This document shows positions 10,017-19,928 of a stretch of DNA of 64,000 nucleotides, piece after piece. Below the pieces are notes generated by a model. The model searched no databases. It saw only the letters and a program-made list of their open reading frames with translations, and was not told the origin of the DNA. The position numbers and the translations under genes were made by a program. Source of the DNA: an uncultured Pseudohongiella sp. GTDB lineage: Bacteria; Pseudomonadota; Gammaproteobacteria; Pseudomonadales; Pseudohongiellaceae. Each line of letters starts with the position of its first letter. Within the stretch, counting starts at the first letter, position 1. The DNA is taken from assembly GCA_902537815.1 (NCBI GenBank), contig CACBCS010000008.1, positions 1 to 64,000 of the forward strand. Reading direction: 5' to 3'.

Positions 10017-11021
10017 TTGACCACGCTTTCAGTTCTTGATCTGACGCCGGTGCCGCAAGGTAGTTCGCCGGCAAAGGCGCTGAGCAACACGCTCAAGCTT
10101 GCCCAGGCGGCCGAAGGTTTTGGCTATCATCGATACTGGGTTGCTGAACATCACAACATGAAAGGCATTGCGAGTGCGGCGACGGCGGTAGTGATCGGTC
10201 ACATCGCGAATGGTACATCGACAATTCGGGTGGGGTCCGGGGGCATCATGCTTCCCAATCATGCTCCGCTGGTGATTGCCGAGCAGTTCGGCACGCTCGC
10301 TTCTCTCTATCCCGGGCGTATCGATCTGGGGCTGGGTCGGGCGCCGGGAACTGACCAGCTGACTGCCCATGCCCTGCGCAGAAATCTCGCCGGGAGCGCC
10401 GACAATTTTCCCAACGATGTGGTGGAACTCCAGCACTATCTTAGAGAGGCCAGCGAGGGACAGGCGGTAGTCGCCACGCCCGGCGCCGGCACCAACATAC
10501 CGCTGTGGATTCTCGGCTCAAGCCTGTTCGGCGCGCAACTCGCGGCGGCGCTTGGCCTGCCCTATGCCTTCGCGTCACACTTCGCGCCGCAAGACATGAT
10601 GCAGGCCATAGCTCTCTATCGCGAGCGGTTCAAACCCTCCGATCAGCTTCAAAAACCCCATGTCATGCTTGGCTATAACGTGTTTGTCGCGGACACAGAC
10701 GAGGAAGCGCGATATCTGCGTTCATCGGCTTTGCAGTCCATGCTGTCGCTGCGACGGGGAAATCCGATACAGCTGCCGCCACCGGTGGAGGGGCTTGAGG
10801 CAAGCTTAAGCGCTCCGGAAGCGGCCATGCTGGAGATGATTACCCGGTGCTCGGCGGTAGGATCGGTAGAAAGTGCGGCGAATCAGATGGGCGAATTCCT
10901 GATGCGTACAGGTGCTGATGAGTTGATGTGTGTCAGTTCGATATATGACCACGATAAACGGGTGCGCTCCTTCGGCCTGGCGCTGGAAGCGCGGGATTTG
11001 CTGCCTCAAAAAGCGGCCTAG
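10017..11021 (+). CDS. LLM class flavin-dependent oxidoreductase
   Basis: [75 protein letters not shown]. Confidence 0.9.
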   Translation: MTTLSVLDLTPVPQGSSPAKALSNTLKLAQAAEGFGYHRYWVAEHHNMKGIASAATAVVIGHIANGTSTIRVGSGGIMLPNHAPLVIAEQFGTLASLYPGRIDLGLGRAPGTDQLTAHALRRNLAGSADNFPNDVVELQHYLREASEGQAVVATPGAGTNIPLWILGSSLFGAQLAAALGLPYAFASHFAPQDMMQAIALYRERFKPSDQLQKPHVMLGYNVFVADTDEEARYLRSSALQSMLSLRRGNPIQLPPPVEGLEASLSAPEAAMLEMITRCSAVGSVESAANQMGEFLMRTGADELMCVSSIYDHDKRVRSFGLALEARDLLPQKAA

Positions 11022-11156
11022 TCAGTAGTCCGGCCACCGGATTCGGGGCCAGTGTTGCCCCGAGGTCTGGGTGCGGCGGGACGGGATAAACAACGGCAAA
11101 GCGGTATGAATCGCTGTGTCTACTATAAAAAATGAGAATAAGCGGAGGAAAAACGC

Positions 11157-12359
11157 ATGTGTGACCACGAACGATCAAGCGAATCGGAGTCGCAGACCAT
11201 CTCGCGCAGAGCAGCAATTAAAAAGACCATGAACGCCGGGCTTGCCGCCGGCGCCGTTGCGTCGGCACCTTCATGGGTCCTGCCGGCACTTGCTCAAGGT
11301 GAGGAGCTGGTGCCGTTCAGTGATATGCCGGAAGATTATTCCCGGCCACCTGCGCGGCCCGGAGGAACCCACTTCCTTGATACTCGGCAGATCTCCTCAG
11401 ACAGCTTTTACACGGACAACCAAGATTTTTATGTGGTCCAGCACTACGGTCAGCCTGAGCTTGATTTGTCGAGCTACCGCCTGCAGATCACGGGTCTGGT
11501 GGATAATCCCGTCGAATATACCCTAGCGGACCTGCAGGCTATGCCGCAGGTTGATCTCGATGCGGGCTTCGAGTGTGGTGGCAATCGACCGCTCGGGATT
11601 TTTCAGGGCCTGATTGGCAACGCGAACTGGCGCGGCGTGCGGCTCAGAGATCTGCTTGAGGCGGCCGGTATTCAGCCGGAAGGGAAGGAAATCGTGTTTT
11701 TCGGCGGCGATATCGGCGTCGAGGAAATCAGGGAGACGGAGGTTGAGCAGGCCTTCGCCCGAAGCCTGCCAGTGGCCGATGCGATGCGCGACGTCAACAT
11801 GCTGGCGCTGCAGATGAATGGAGAAGCCATGCCGCAGGGTCATGGCCGCCCTGTGAGGTTGCTTGTTCCCGGCTTTTACGGGGTGGCAAACGTGAAGTGG
11901 CTGACCCAGATTCACGTGCAGGACCGGCGATACATGGGCAGGTTTATGGGTCGCGATTACGTCACTCTGAAAAAAGAACGTGTCGGAGATCAGGAGCGCT
12001 GGGTTGAAAACTCCGTGGCGCGCATTAATCTCAAATCGGCGATCGTTCGGGTGAGCCGCATGGTCGACGAGTTTACGATTACCGGTTTTGTACTGAACGA
12101 TGGCACGCCCCTGAAAAGTGTCGAGGTGAAAATCGATGACGGGCCCTGGAAGCGTGCCGAAATAGATCCGCGCTCCAGTCAGTATTCCTGGAAACTGTTC
12201 TCGATGCCGTGGAGCAATCCGGGTGCCGGAGAGCACACCATAGTCTCACGCGTGACAGACGCGAACGGGAACGTGCAGCCGGCCCAGAGTGAGTTACCCG
12301 AAAAAGTCAGCCGCTGGGAAAATTTTGGTCAAATGCCACGCACGCTGGTAATTAGCTGA
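11157..12359 (+). CDS. Molybdopterin-dependent sulfite oxidase family protein (Tat-exported)
   Basis: SRRAAIKKT leader; YTLADLQAMPQVDLDAGFECGGNRP; GHGRPVRLLVPGFYGVANVKWLTQIHV; C-terminal dimerisation domain. Confidence 0.9.
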   Translation: MCDHERSSESESQTISRRAAIKKTMNAGLAAGAVASAPSWVLPALAQGEELVPFSDMPEDYSRPPARPGGTHFLDTRQISSDSFYTDNQDFYVVQHYGQPELDLSSYRLQITGLVDNPVEYTLADLQAMPQVDLDAGFECGGNRPLGIFQGLIGNANWRGVRLRDLLEAAGIQPEGKEIVFFGGDIGVEEIRETEVEQAFARSLPVADAMRDVNMLALQMNGEAMPQGHGRPVRLLVPGFYGVANVKWLTQIHVQDRRYMGRFMGRDYVTLKKERVGDQERWVENSVARINLKSAIVRVSRMVDEFTITGFVLNDGTPLKSVEVKIDDGPWKRAEIDPRSSQYSWKLFSMPWSNPGAGEHTIVSRVTDANGNVQPAQSELPEKVSRWENFGQMPRTLVIS

Positions 12360-12499
12360 TCTTCAGTGAATTAGCGTTGAAGGAACCAGGCGCCTGCCTC
12401 TCGACCCTCGGTTTTTGGCTAAGTACAGACTCTCTGCGCGCTTCTGGCGCATGGCCAGACAGCCTGGTCGAGAGGTTTGAGTAACTTTAGGAGAGGCAC

Positions 12500-12927
12500 A
12501 TGTTCAGCCATGTAATATTGGGCGCAAATGATCTGGAAGCTTCCCGTAAATTTTATGACGCGGCGCTGGCCACTCTGGGGATCGGTGAGCCCGCTCATGA
12601 TCCGGAGGGCGCTATTTTTACCGCACCCCTACCGGTGTTTTTGGAATTACCAATCCCATTAACGGTGAACCGGCTAAGCACGGCAATGGCTTTACTCTCG
12701 GCTTCGCCGCAGAGAGTCCGAAAGCGGTGGACGCCTGGCATAAGGCCGGCGTCGAAGCAGGTGATACAGACTGCGAGGACCCTCCCGGTATTCGCGGAGG
12801 GGCGGGGATTAAGATATATATTGCCTATCTGAGAGATCCGGCGGGCAATAAAATTTGTGGACTACACCGCATGTCACAGGCAGCGGCGGTACAGGGCGAA
12901 AAGTCTTTCCCAGTGCCGCTCTGCTGA
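12500..12927 (+). pseudogene. VOC (glyoxalase/bleomycin-resistance) family protein disrupted by a 1-nt deletion in a T-run
   Basis: Frame 1 encodes MFSHVILGANDLEASRKFYDAALATLGIGEPAHDPEGAIF; after T5 at 12615-12619 the homologous sequence continues in another frame: YRTPTGVFGITNPINGEPAKHGNGFTLGFAAESPKAVDAWHKAGVEAGDTDCEDPPGIRGGAGIKIYIAYLRDPAGNKICGLHR. Confidence 0.8.
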
Positions 12928-13593
12928 GGCCTTGTCATACATACCCTCTCTTTTCGGGAATACGAAACCGTGTTGGGTCCCCGGGTACCACTCGACGCGC
13001 GCATTGATCGCAATCTCTTTGAGGTGTGACTTTAGGGACTCCACCATTTCTGTGGGTGCGTAGCTGTCGGTTTCGGCACAGCCAAAATACATCTCTCCGG
13101 TAATTTTATGCGCCTCAAAGTGCGGTGAATCGGGTGCATCGGTCATCAGCCTGACGCCATGGAATGAGGCGCTTGCGGCAACGCGATCAGGAAACCGCGC
13201 TGCCGCAGCAAAAGCGAAAGGGCCACTCATACAGTAGCCCACACAGCCGAGCCTGTCCGGTTTCGCCGCATCGTCCCGGTCTGCATAGTCAATGAGCTGA
13301 GCGATGTCCGTGCAGATCATGTCGTTGCTGAGCGAGTCCATATGCGCATGCATTTCTTCCCGGGTTGATTCAGCAATGCGATAAACACGCACGCGTCGGT
13401 AGTAGAGGTTAGGCAGCATGACGTAATAGCCGGCGGTGCCGAGTCTCCTGGCCATGTCATGCAGCTCGCCGCGCTTACCCGGTGCGTCCATCAGGAACAG
13501 TACGACAGGATGAGGCCCTTCTTCTTCCGGATGGGTGATGAAGGTATTCATGTCGCCATCGGCGGTTGCTATGTCGATTTCTTTTTCAATCAA
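12874..13593 (-). CDS. Dienelactone hydrolase family protein
   Basis: HPVVLFLMDAPGKRGELHDMARRLGTAGYYVMLPNLYYR; GCVGYCMSGPFA nucleophile elbow; PGTQHGFVFP. Confidence 0.9.
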   Translation of the reverse strand: MIEKEIDIATADGDMNTFITHPEEEGPHPVVLFLMDAPGKRGELHDMARRLGTAGYYVMLPNLYYRRVRVYRIAESTREEMHAHMDSLSNDMICTDIAQLIDYADRDDAAKPDRLGCVGYCMSGPFAFAAAARFPDRVAASASFHGVRLMTDAPDSPHFEAHKITGEMYFGCAETDSYAPTEMVESLKSHLKEIAINARVEWYPGTQHGFVFPKREGMYDKASAERHWERLFALYRRCL

Positions 13594-13671
13594 AGTTGAA
13601 TTTCCGGCCTTCGGCAGACAACAGGTCGATCGTCCCTGACGGGGTCTATCAGCCTGGCCGGTGCGTTTTGC

Positions 13672-14109
13672 TTAATTGCGGTCCTGATCGTAAGGTGCCC
13701 CGGTCCCTGATGAGCCCATAAAGAACTTGCGCCCGTCTTCAAAAGTGATGTCCCGGCCATTGGCCCGCGCGCTTCGATCCTTACTCTGATACCCATCGAC
13801 TACGATAAACGTTCCCGGCAGGATCGTGTCCCGTGAGAGTCCACGACGCAGCAGTGTATTCGGTGTGCCACCCTCGACCATCCAGGTCGTTTTGCTACCG
13901 TCATCATTGGTGACCTCCAGATGGATCCAGGTATGAGGGTTCACCCACTCAACGCGCACAATTGGGCCGCGCAACAGCACCGGACGGTTAGGGTCAAATT
14001 CGGCGCTGAAGGCGTGATGGGCGACGGCCTGCATACCGACGCTTATCCACAGCCCGGCAGCAAGTAGTCCTGCTGCGCTGGTTTTAAGCCAAAAAGAAAT
14101 TGATTTCAT
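13672..14109 (-). CDS. DUF6152 family exported protein (copy 1)
   Basis: HHAFSAEFDPNRPVLLRGPIVRVEWVNPHTWIHLEVTNDDG...WMVEGGTPNTLLRRG; shares a pattern with 48149..48547. Confidence 0.75.
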   Translation of the reverse strand: MKSISFWLKTSAAGLLAAGLWISVGMQAVAHHAFSAEFDPNRPVLLRGPIVRVEWVNPHTWIHLEVTNDDGSKTTWMVEGGTPNTLLRRGLSRDTILPGTFIVVDGYQSKDRSARANGRDITFEDGRKFFMGSSGTGAPYDQDRN

Positions 14110-14139
14110 GATAGTGCTCCCTGTTTGTCTTCCGGCGGT

Positions 14140-15267
14140 TTATTGAGTCGGATTGGCAATGCCACCCGGGTCTTCGCCCCGGTATTCTGCTTCCAGTACA
14201 CGAGCGCCTTTCATGATGCCTTCCAGTGCATAGTTCGCTTCATGACAGGCATACTCGAACAGTTTGTTGTCGGTGCGTGGCCATGAGTACTCGCCGCTAA
14301 AAGAAGCAGTCCACACGGTAGGGTCTTCTACAGTAAAGCGGTAGATCACCTTGTCGCTGTTCTCGTACTCAAAGTATTCGGTGACTACCATGTTGGCCGA
14401 GCCGCGCGAGAAATTGGGGGTGTCCCTGAAGTTTGTCGTTTCAACCACCAGAGTGTCACCTTCCCACCAACCGATAGAATCGCCGAGCCATTTCTGAATG
14501 GTGGACGGATCATGCTCCGCGTTCATTCTGACGATGCGTGCTTCGTGCACCATTTCAATCTGAATAAGAATGGTGTCTTCCGTTTGCACAATGCGTTTAT
14601 GGTTGTTGTACAGTGCGGGAAGCATAGGCGGCCCTGCTGTGGAGCCAAATGACATGATGCAGCGCTCCGCAAATGGCCGGTTTTCAGGATTGTCGTAGGG
14701 CCCGGGTGCCTCCAATCCCGCATCCAGCCAGTAAGCGGTACCATCATTTGCACCACCTTCCCGGCGCGGTGCTTCGCCTGCACCCAGGGCCGCACGACGC
14801 GCATCACGAAGTGCATCGGTTACCGGTGGCAACCTGCCGTTGAGGGGGTCGGTAATAATGGATGAGCGGAATTCGCCGTTTATCCGGACCACATCCGTGC
14901 CGTTGTCTACCCAGAATGTGTTGTAGCCGCCGACGTTGCCGGCCGCACCGGTAGAACCGTCTCCACCCTGAGGAGGTGCTGAGCGGTTGGGATCAGTGCC
15001 CACCTGATTCCCTTCCTTACGCTCGAATTCGGCATTGGCAATGCCAAAGGCTTCGTCGTTGGTCAGGATAAGCCGATTTGCGAATTGTGAGGGACGTTGA
15101 AACGGCGTCAGCGTTGACACGTCGTAGGTGCCGGAAAAATCCGGTTTGCCATTGGCGGTACGGGGAATTTCACCGTTCTGTGCCAGACTCATAGGCGCGA
15201 TGCAGAGCCCCGCAATCGCGGTAACCAGCAGGTAGGTGGAACGTTTTTTGGAAGTTTTCATGTCCAT
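14140..15267 (-). CDS. Uncharacterised exported protein, 'PDFSGTY...WWEGDTLVVETTNF' family (paralog A)
   Basis: Signal peptide after MDMKTSKKRST; IPRTANGKPDFSGTYDV; WLGDSIGWWEGDTLVVETTNFRDT; YACHEANYAL. Confidence 0.7.
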   Translation of the reverse strand: MDMKTSKKRSTYLLVTAIAGLCIAPMSLAQNGEIPRTANGKPDFSGTYDVSTLTPFQRPSQFANRLILTNDEAFGIANAEFERKEGNQVGTDPNRSAPPQGGDGSTGAAGNVGGYNTFWVDNGTDVVRINGEFRSSIITDPLNGRLPPVTDALRDARRAALGAGEAPRREGGANDGTAYWLDAGLEAPGPYDNPENRPFAERCIMSFGSTAGPPMLPALYNNHKRIVQTEDTILIQIEMVHEARIVRMNAEHDPSTIQKWLGDSIGWWEGDTLVVETTNFRDTPNFSRGSANMVVTEYFEYENSDKVIYRFTVEDPTVWTASFSGEYSWPRTDNKLFEYACHEANYALEGIMKGARVLEAEYRGEDPGGIANPTQ

Positions 15268-15277
15268 GCTCCTGAGC

Positions 15278-16138
15278 TTAATCTCGGGGAAGCGGGTATC
15301 TGCGATACTCACCATAAATCAGTTCTTCAACGAATTCGACGCAGCGAAAATCCATGATTCGGGCGTCAGGCTCCATGCGACGGTAGATAGGCATTTTGAT
15401 GGTAAAGGGCTCAGTCAGTACCAGGGGATCTTCAATTGTCGCTTCGTAGTTGATGTGATTGGGGCCCATCAGGGTATAGCGCTCGGTGACTTTCATCTGA
15501 TAGCTGTGATGACTGCCGGCGCGATCCAGCCAGGTGCCGTCATGCAGTCCCGTCACTTCGACCACCAGGGTGTCTCCTTCCCAGCGTCCTGCTGACCACC
15601 CCATCCAGGAGTCAAGCGGTGCCGGGCCCGGGTCTTCCAGGTAAATATCCCGCACGGCACCGGCAAATTGATAGGCAATAAAAAAATCGTTCTCACTCTG
15701 AATGATCTGAAAAGGATGGGGCAGGTAGGTCGCCCTCGGCACTCCCGGCATATAGCACTTTACTTCAGGATCCCGGGTGATCCAGTTCGCCGCGTTGTCT
15801 TCTTTGACCCTGCGCGCCTGCTCGTTGTAGGGAATTCGGCCACCACCTTCAATGATCCCCATGGAGCCGGGGACCGAGAGAACGGCTCCGGCAGCGAGGG
15901 TTTCTGCGGCTGGCACTGCATTGACTGGGCCCTCCCGCATCATTACCGAGTGTCTTGCAATATGGGGTTCTAAATCCCAGTTGGCTTCGTTCAAGACCTG
16001 CCAGACGCCGTTAAAATCAGGCAGTCCGTTTGAGAGGCGCGGAATTTCCTGAGCGCTCAGCGGGAGATGTCCTGTGAGCATCACCAACAGAACAGGCAGT
16101 CGGAGAGAACGAAAAGATGGGAGAAGCTTGAACGACAT
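15278..16138 (-). CDS. Uncharacterised exported protein, same family (paralog B)
   Basis: ORF 15278..16315; ATG at 16138 gives a signal peptide; IPRLSNGLPDFNGVW; GRWEGDTLVVEVTGLHDGTWLDRAG. Confidence 0.7.
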   Translation of the reverse strand: MSFKLLPSFRSLRLPVLLVMLTGHLPLSAQEIPRLSNGLPDFNGVWQVLNEANWDLEPHIARHSVMMREGPVNAVPAAETLAAGAVLSVPGSMGIIEGGGRIPYNEQARRVKEDNAANWITRDPEVKCYMPGVPRATYLPHPFQIIQSENDFFIAYQFAGAVRDIYLEDPGPAPLDSWMGWSAGRWEGDTLVVEVTGLHDGTWLDRAGSHHSYQMKVTERYTLMGPNHINYEATIEDPLVLTEPFTIKMPIYRRMEPDARIMDFRCVEFVEELIYGEYRRYPLPRD

Positions 16139-16363
16139 TGATGTCTCCGTGCAGGGTGCCATGATGCGAGATCTGGAACCTGATTGACTTTTTATTGTGA
16201 TCGCCCCCGCGCCCGGTCGGCTGGAGGACGATGGACGGCACCAGATGTGCTGCCGCATGTCCCGATTGTGCCGTATGGTGCGCGAAAAGAAAAATCCGCT
16301 GTCCGTGCCCGGCACGACCCGATGATACTTGCGACGCGCACCGCCGGATGCGATCGAGCTGTT

Positions 16364-17056
16364 TTATTCAGGTCGTACCATCGTGAAGCTTGAATCCGCG
16401 TCTACCCGCGCGTAATCATTGTACCCGAGTCGGCCGATCGGCATCATTTTAGCGACATCAATAACGCCGTCTCCGGTGATCATGGCGTCATCAATGTGGA
16501 CACCAATGACTTCTCCAAAGATGACCTTGTAGCCATCTGCTTGATCCCAGCCTGGGATCAGGGTGGTTTTAAGATACTTGCATTCCAACTGAACCGGCGC
16601 TTCGGCAATCCTCGGCACCTTTACTAGAGTGGAGCTGACGGGCGTCAGACTTGCCAGCGCAATCTCGTCCGCCTCCGGAGGCAGGGTGGCAGAAGACAGA
16701 TTCATCTGCTCTCTAAATTCCCACGTTGCCAGATTGCAAACGAACTCACCGGTAGTTTCGACATTCCGGGCCGTGTCCTTGTTACGATCATCGGCACTGC
16801 TTACACCTGCTGAAAACATAACGGTTGGGGGTCGGTAACACACGGCATTGAAAAAGCTGTAAGGGGCCAGATTAAACACCCCGTCGCTGTCGACCGAGCT
16901 GATCCAGCCTATGGGCCGCGGGATCACCAAGCTATTGAAAGGGTTCTTGGGCAGTCCGTGGTTCTGGTTTTTCGGTTCATAGAACATGGGGCGGGCTCCA
17001 TACGGAAGGTTGGTAAAGACAGAGCGAATCATCTCGCATCCCGGTCTGCAAGCCAA
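16364..17056 (-). CDS. Flavin reductase family protein
   Basis: LVIPRPIGWISSVDSDGVFNLAPYSFFNAVCYRPPTVMFSAG; GEVIGVHIDD. Confidence 0.9.
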   Translation of the reverse strand: MACRPGCEMIRSVFTNLPYGARPMFYEPKNQNHGLPKNPFNSLVIPRPIGWISSVDSDGVFNLAPYSFFNAVCYRPPTVMFSAGVSSADDRNKDTARNVETTGEFVCNLATWEFREQMNLSSATLPPEADEIALASLTPVSSTLVKVPRIAEAPVQLECKYLKTTLIPGWDQADGYKVIFGEVIGVHIDDAMITGDGVIDVAKMMPIGRLGYNDYARVDADSSFTMVRPE

Positions 17057-17129
17057 TGGCGAGGCTGACGTCAGGCCGGCGGGACCTTACCTTGTCTGCT
17101 TCGAAAAGCAAGAGTTTTAACCTTCCTGC

Positions 17130-17164
17130 GCCGGAAAATCCGGCGGTGCTTCCCGCCGGTTTTT
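17130..17164 (+). promoter_or_regulatory. Terminator-like hairpin with overlapping alternative hairpin just upstream of POT transporter (possible attenuator)
   Basis: CCGGCGG-tgcttc-CCGCCGG-TTTTT (17140-17164) and mutually exclusive GCCGGA-AAA-TCCGGC (17130-17144), sharing nt 17140-17144. Confidence 0.45.
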
Positions 17165-17179
17165 CGTTACAATGATTAC

Positions 17180-18526
17180 ATGTCTTACTATCTGACAGCG
17201 CCCGTTTCAACCCCCGGTATGCCGGGCGGGATTCCTTACATCATTGTGAATGACGTTGCTGAGCGCTTTAGTTTTTACGGTTTGCGGGCAATTCTGGTCA
17301 TATTTATGACCCAGTATCTGATGTCTTCGGACGGGCAGTTGGCGACGCTGCCCGATGAAGATGCGACGTCATATTTTCATCTGTTTACCGCAACTGCCTA
17401 TTTTCTGCCGCTGCTTGGCGCGATCGTTGCGGACGCCTTCTGGGGCAAATACAAGACCGTCATCTTGCTGTCGCTGGTGTATTGCGCGGGGCATTTCTCG
17501 CTTTTTCTGGAAGATACCCAGATCGGCCTGTTTCTGGGCCTGACACTGGTCGCGGTGGGTTCCGGGGGTATCAAGCCCTGTGTGGCCTCGAATGTCGGTG
17601 ACCAGTTTGGCAGGACCAACAAGCATCTGCTGTCGCGGGCTTACAGCTGGTACTACCTTGGCATTAACCTCGGGTCGTCAACTTCTTCCCTGCTGACGCC
17701 CTGGCTGCTGGAACACTGCGGGCCGGCTGTAGCTTTCGGTGTGCCCGGTGCTTTCATGGCGCTGGCGACGCTGACCTTTTGGGTAGGCCGCCGGGAATTT
17801 GTCCATATTCCGCCAGCAGGCAAGGGATATCTGCAGGACATCACCGGCCCCCAAGGCCGGCGGGTGGTGAAGCGGCTGCTAGTGATTTACGTCCTGGTTG
17901 CGGCGTTCTGGTCCCTGTTCGATCAACAGGGCAGCACCTGGGTATTACAGGCGCAGAACATGGATAGGATGGTATTCGGAGTCGAGTTGCTGCCTGCTCA
18001 GATTCTGGCAGCAAATCCGTTTTTGATCATCTTGCTTATACCGACCTTCACCTACCTGATCTATCCGGCAATGAACAGACTGTTTGAGGTTACCCCGGCC
18101 CGGAAGATGTGTATTGGCATGTTCCTCGCTCTGACGCCGTTTCTCGTCACTGCATGGTGTGAATCGCAAATTCAGCAGGGCCTGACGCCTCATATCAGCT
18201 GGCAGCTGCTGGCTTATCTTTTGCTCTCTATTGCTGAGGTAATGCTGGTGATTACGGTGATGGAGTTTTCCTATACGCAGGCGCCCAAGCGGATGAAGTC
18301 TCTGGTCATGTCCTTCTTTTACCTATCGATTTCAGCAGGGAATGTCTTTACCGCGGTGGTCAACCAGATAATCCAAAACCCTGATGGCTCCACCAAGCTC
18401 GAAGGGGCCATGTATCATTTATTTTTTGCAGGTTTTATGGGGACTGCCGCAGTGCTCTTTGCATTTTACATGGGAAGCTATGATATGGACTTTATCATTC
18501 ATGATGAGGCGGGCAGTAATGGCTGA
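17180..18526 (+). CDS. POT family (proton-dependent oligopeptide) MFS transporter
   Basis: PYIIVNDVAERFSFYGLRAILVIFMTQYLM; LGAIVADAFWGKYKTVI; GSGGIKPCVASNVGDQF. Confidence 0.92.
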   Translation: MSYYLTAPVSTPGMPGGIPYIIVNDVAERFSFYGLRAILVIFMTQYLMSSDGQLATLPDEDATSYFHLFTATAYFLPLLGAIVADAFWGKYKTVILLSLVYCAGHFSLFLEDTQIGLFLGLTLVAVGSGGIKPCVASNVGDQFGRTNKHLLSRAYSWYYLGINLGSSTSSLLTPWLLEHCGPAVAFGVPGAFMALATLTFWVGRREFVHIPPAGKGYLQDITGPQGRRVVKRLLVIYVLVAAFWSLFDQQGSTWVLQAQNMDRMVFGVELLPAQILAANPFLIILLIPTFTYLIYPAMNRLFEVTPARKMCIGMFLALTPFLVTAWCESQIQQGLTPHISWQLLAYLLLSIAEVMLVITVMEFSYTQAPKRMKSLVMSFFYLSISAGNVFTAVVNQIIQNPDGSTKLEGAMYHLFFAGFMGTAAVLFAFYMGSYDMDFIIHDEAGSNG

Positions 18527-19793
18527 GCAGAGGCGAAGCTACAACTACAGCAAAAGTGAGGCTCTGCTGCAAAGAGCTAAAAATGTGATTCCTAACGGCA
18601 TTCCGGGACACTTCAATCCGGTGGTGCAGGTTCCAGCGGGAACGTACCCATTTTATGTGGACCGCGCGAAGGGCTCACGCTTCTGGGATGTAGATGGCAA
18701 TGAATATATTGATTACCTGTGCGCTTATGGTCCCATGATTCTGGGTTACGATAACGAAGTTATCGAACAGGCGGTACGCGAGCAGCTGGCCAAATCAGAC
18801 ACCTGCACACTTGCCTCTCCGGTGATGGTGGATCTGGCGGAATTGATTGTGCAATTGATCCCTTGGGCGGATTGGGCGACTTTTGCGAAGAACGGCGCAG
18901 ACGCGACCAACATGGCGGTCCTCATTGCACGCACGTACACGGGCCGTCGGAAACTGATCGCCATTGAAGGGGGGTATCATGGCAGTTCGCCCTGGATGCA
19001 GGCGAGAGGCCGCGCCGGAATCAGCGAGCGTGATCATCAGGAGTTGATTCGGATTCCGTGGAATGATCTTCCTGCCCTGCAGTCAGCACTGTTTGAGCAT
19101 CCTGAAGAAATCGCTGCATTCATCAGCTCGCCCTATCATCATCCGGTTTATGAAGACAACGCCCTGCCGGATCCGGGATATTGGGAGGACGTTCACGACA
19201 TGTTGCGCAAGCATCGGGTGCTGTCAATCTGTGATGATGTGCGAGCGGGTTTTCGGCTGCATATGGAAGGTTCGCCCGCTTACTTTGGCTACACGCCGGA
19301 CCTCAGTTGCTATTGCAAGGCGATCGCCAATGGCTATCCGATTGCAGCTGTGGTCGGGCGTGGCGAAATAAAGGATGCGGCGGCCAGCGTTTTTCAGACC
19401 GGCAGCTTCTGGTTTTCAGCCGGACCCATGGCGGCAGCGCTGGCTTGCTTGCGGGAGCTGAGGCGTGTTGACGCGCCTGCGCGCATTCTCAGGACAGGGA
19501 CCGCGCTGTGGAGTGGTTTGCAATCGATCTCAGCCGACGCCGGCCACGAGCTGGTCGTCAGCGGCATTCCGTCAATGGCCTATTTGCGTACAGAGCACGA
19601 AGCCGGGCCCGGATTTCATCAGGCCCTCTGCGGTGAGTGCACGAGGCGCGGTTTGTTTTTAACTTCCCACCATAACCTGTTTGTTTCCGCGGCCCACACT
19701 GAGCAAGATCTCGCACAGAGCTTCGAGATATTTGCTGACGCCCTAAAGGCCGTCAAAAAACAATTTAAAGCCGGATCAAACCCAAGCGATTGA
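18519..19793 (+). CDS. Class III (GSA-like) PLP-dependent aminotransferase
   Basis: ATG at 18519 overlaps the POT stop; FWDVDGNEYIDYLCAYGPMILGY; FAKNGADATNMAVLIARTYTGRRKLIAIEGGYHG; ICDDVRAGFR; CKAIANGYPIAAVVGR. Confidence 0.9.
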   Translation: MAEQRRSYNYSKSEALLQRAKNVIPNGIPGHFNPVVQVPAGTYPFYVDRAKGSRFWDVDGNEYIDYLCAYGPMILGYDNEVIEQAVREQLAKSDTCTLASPVMVDLAELIVQLIPWADWATFAKNGADATNMAVLIARTYTGRRKLIAIEGGYHGSSPWMQARGRAGISERDHQELIRIPWNDLPALQSALFEHPEEIAAFISSPYHHPVYEDNALPDPGYWEDVHDMLRKHRVLSICDDVRAGFRLHMEGSPAYFGYTPDLSCYCKAIANGYPIAAVVGRGEIKDAAASVFQTGSFWFSAGPMAAALACLRELRRVDAPARILRTGTALWSGLQSISADAGHELVVSGIPSMAYLRTEHEAGPGFHQALCGECTRRGLFLTSHHNLFVSAAHTEQDLAQSFEIFADALKAVKKQFKAGSNPSD

Positions 19794-19928
19794 ATGCGGA
19801 GCATGGCAAGGGGGCCCGGACTCAGGGTTTGGTCTACGTTCCCATCACGCAGAACACATATGCCAGCAGCTTTGCTGATGCTTGTCTCATCCGGACCCGG
19901 CGCTGAGTTACGATGAATGCTGATGAGC

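Noticed and set aside
11523-12236. 237-aa minus-strand ORF opposite sulfite oxidase
   Set aside because: Antisense shadow ORF; coding evidence is entirely on the plus strand.
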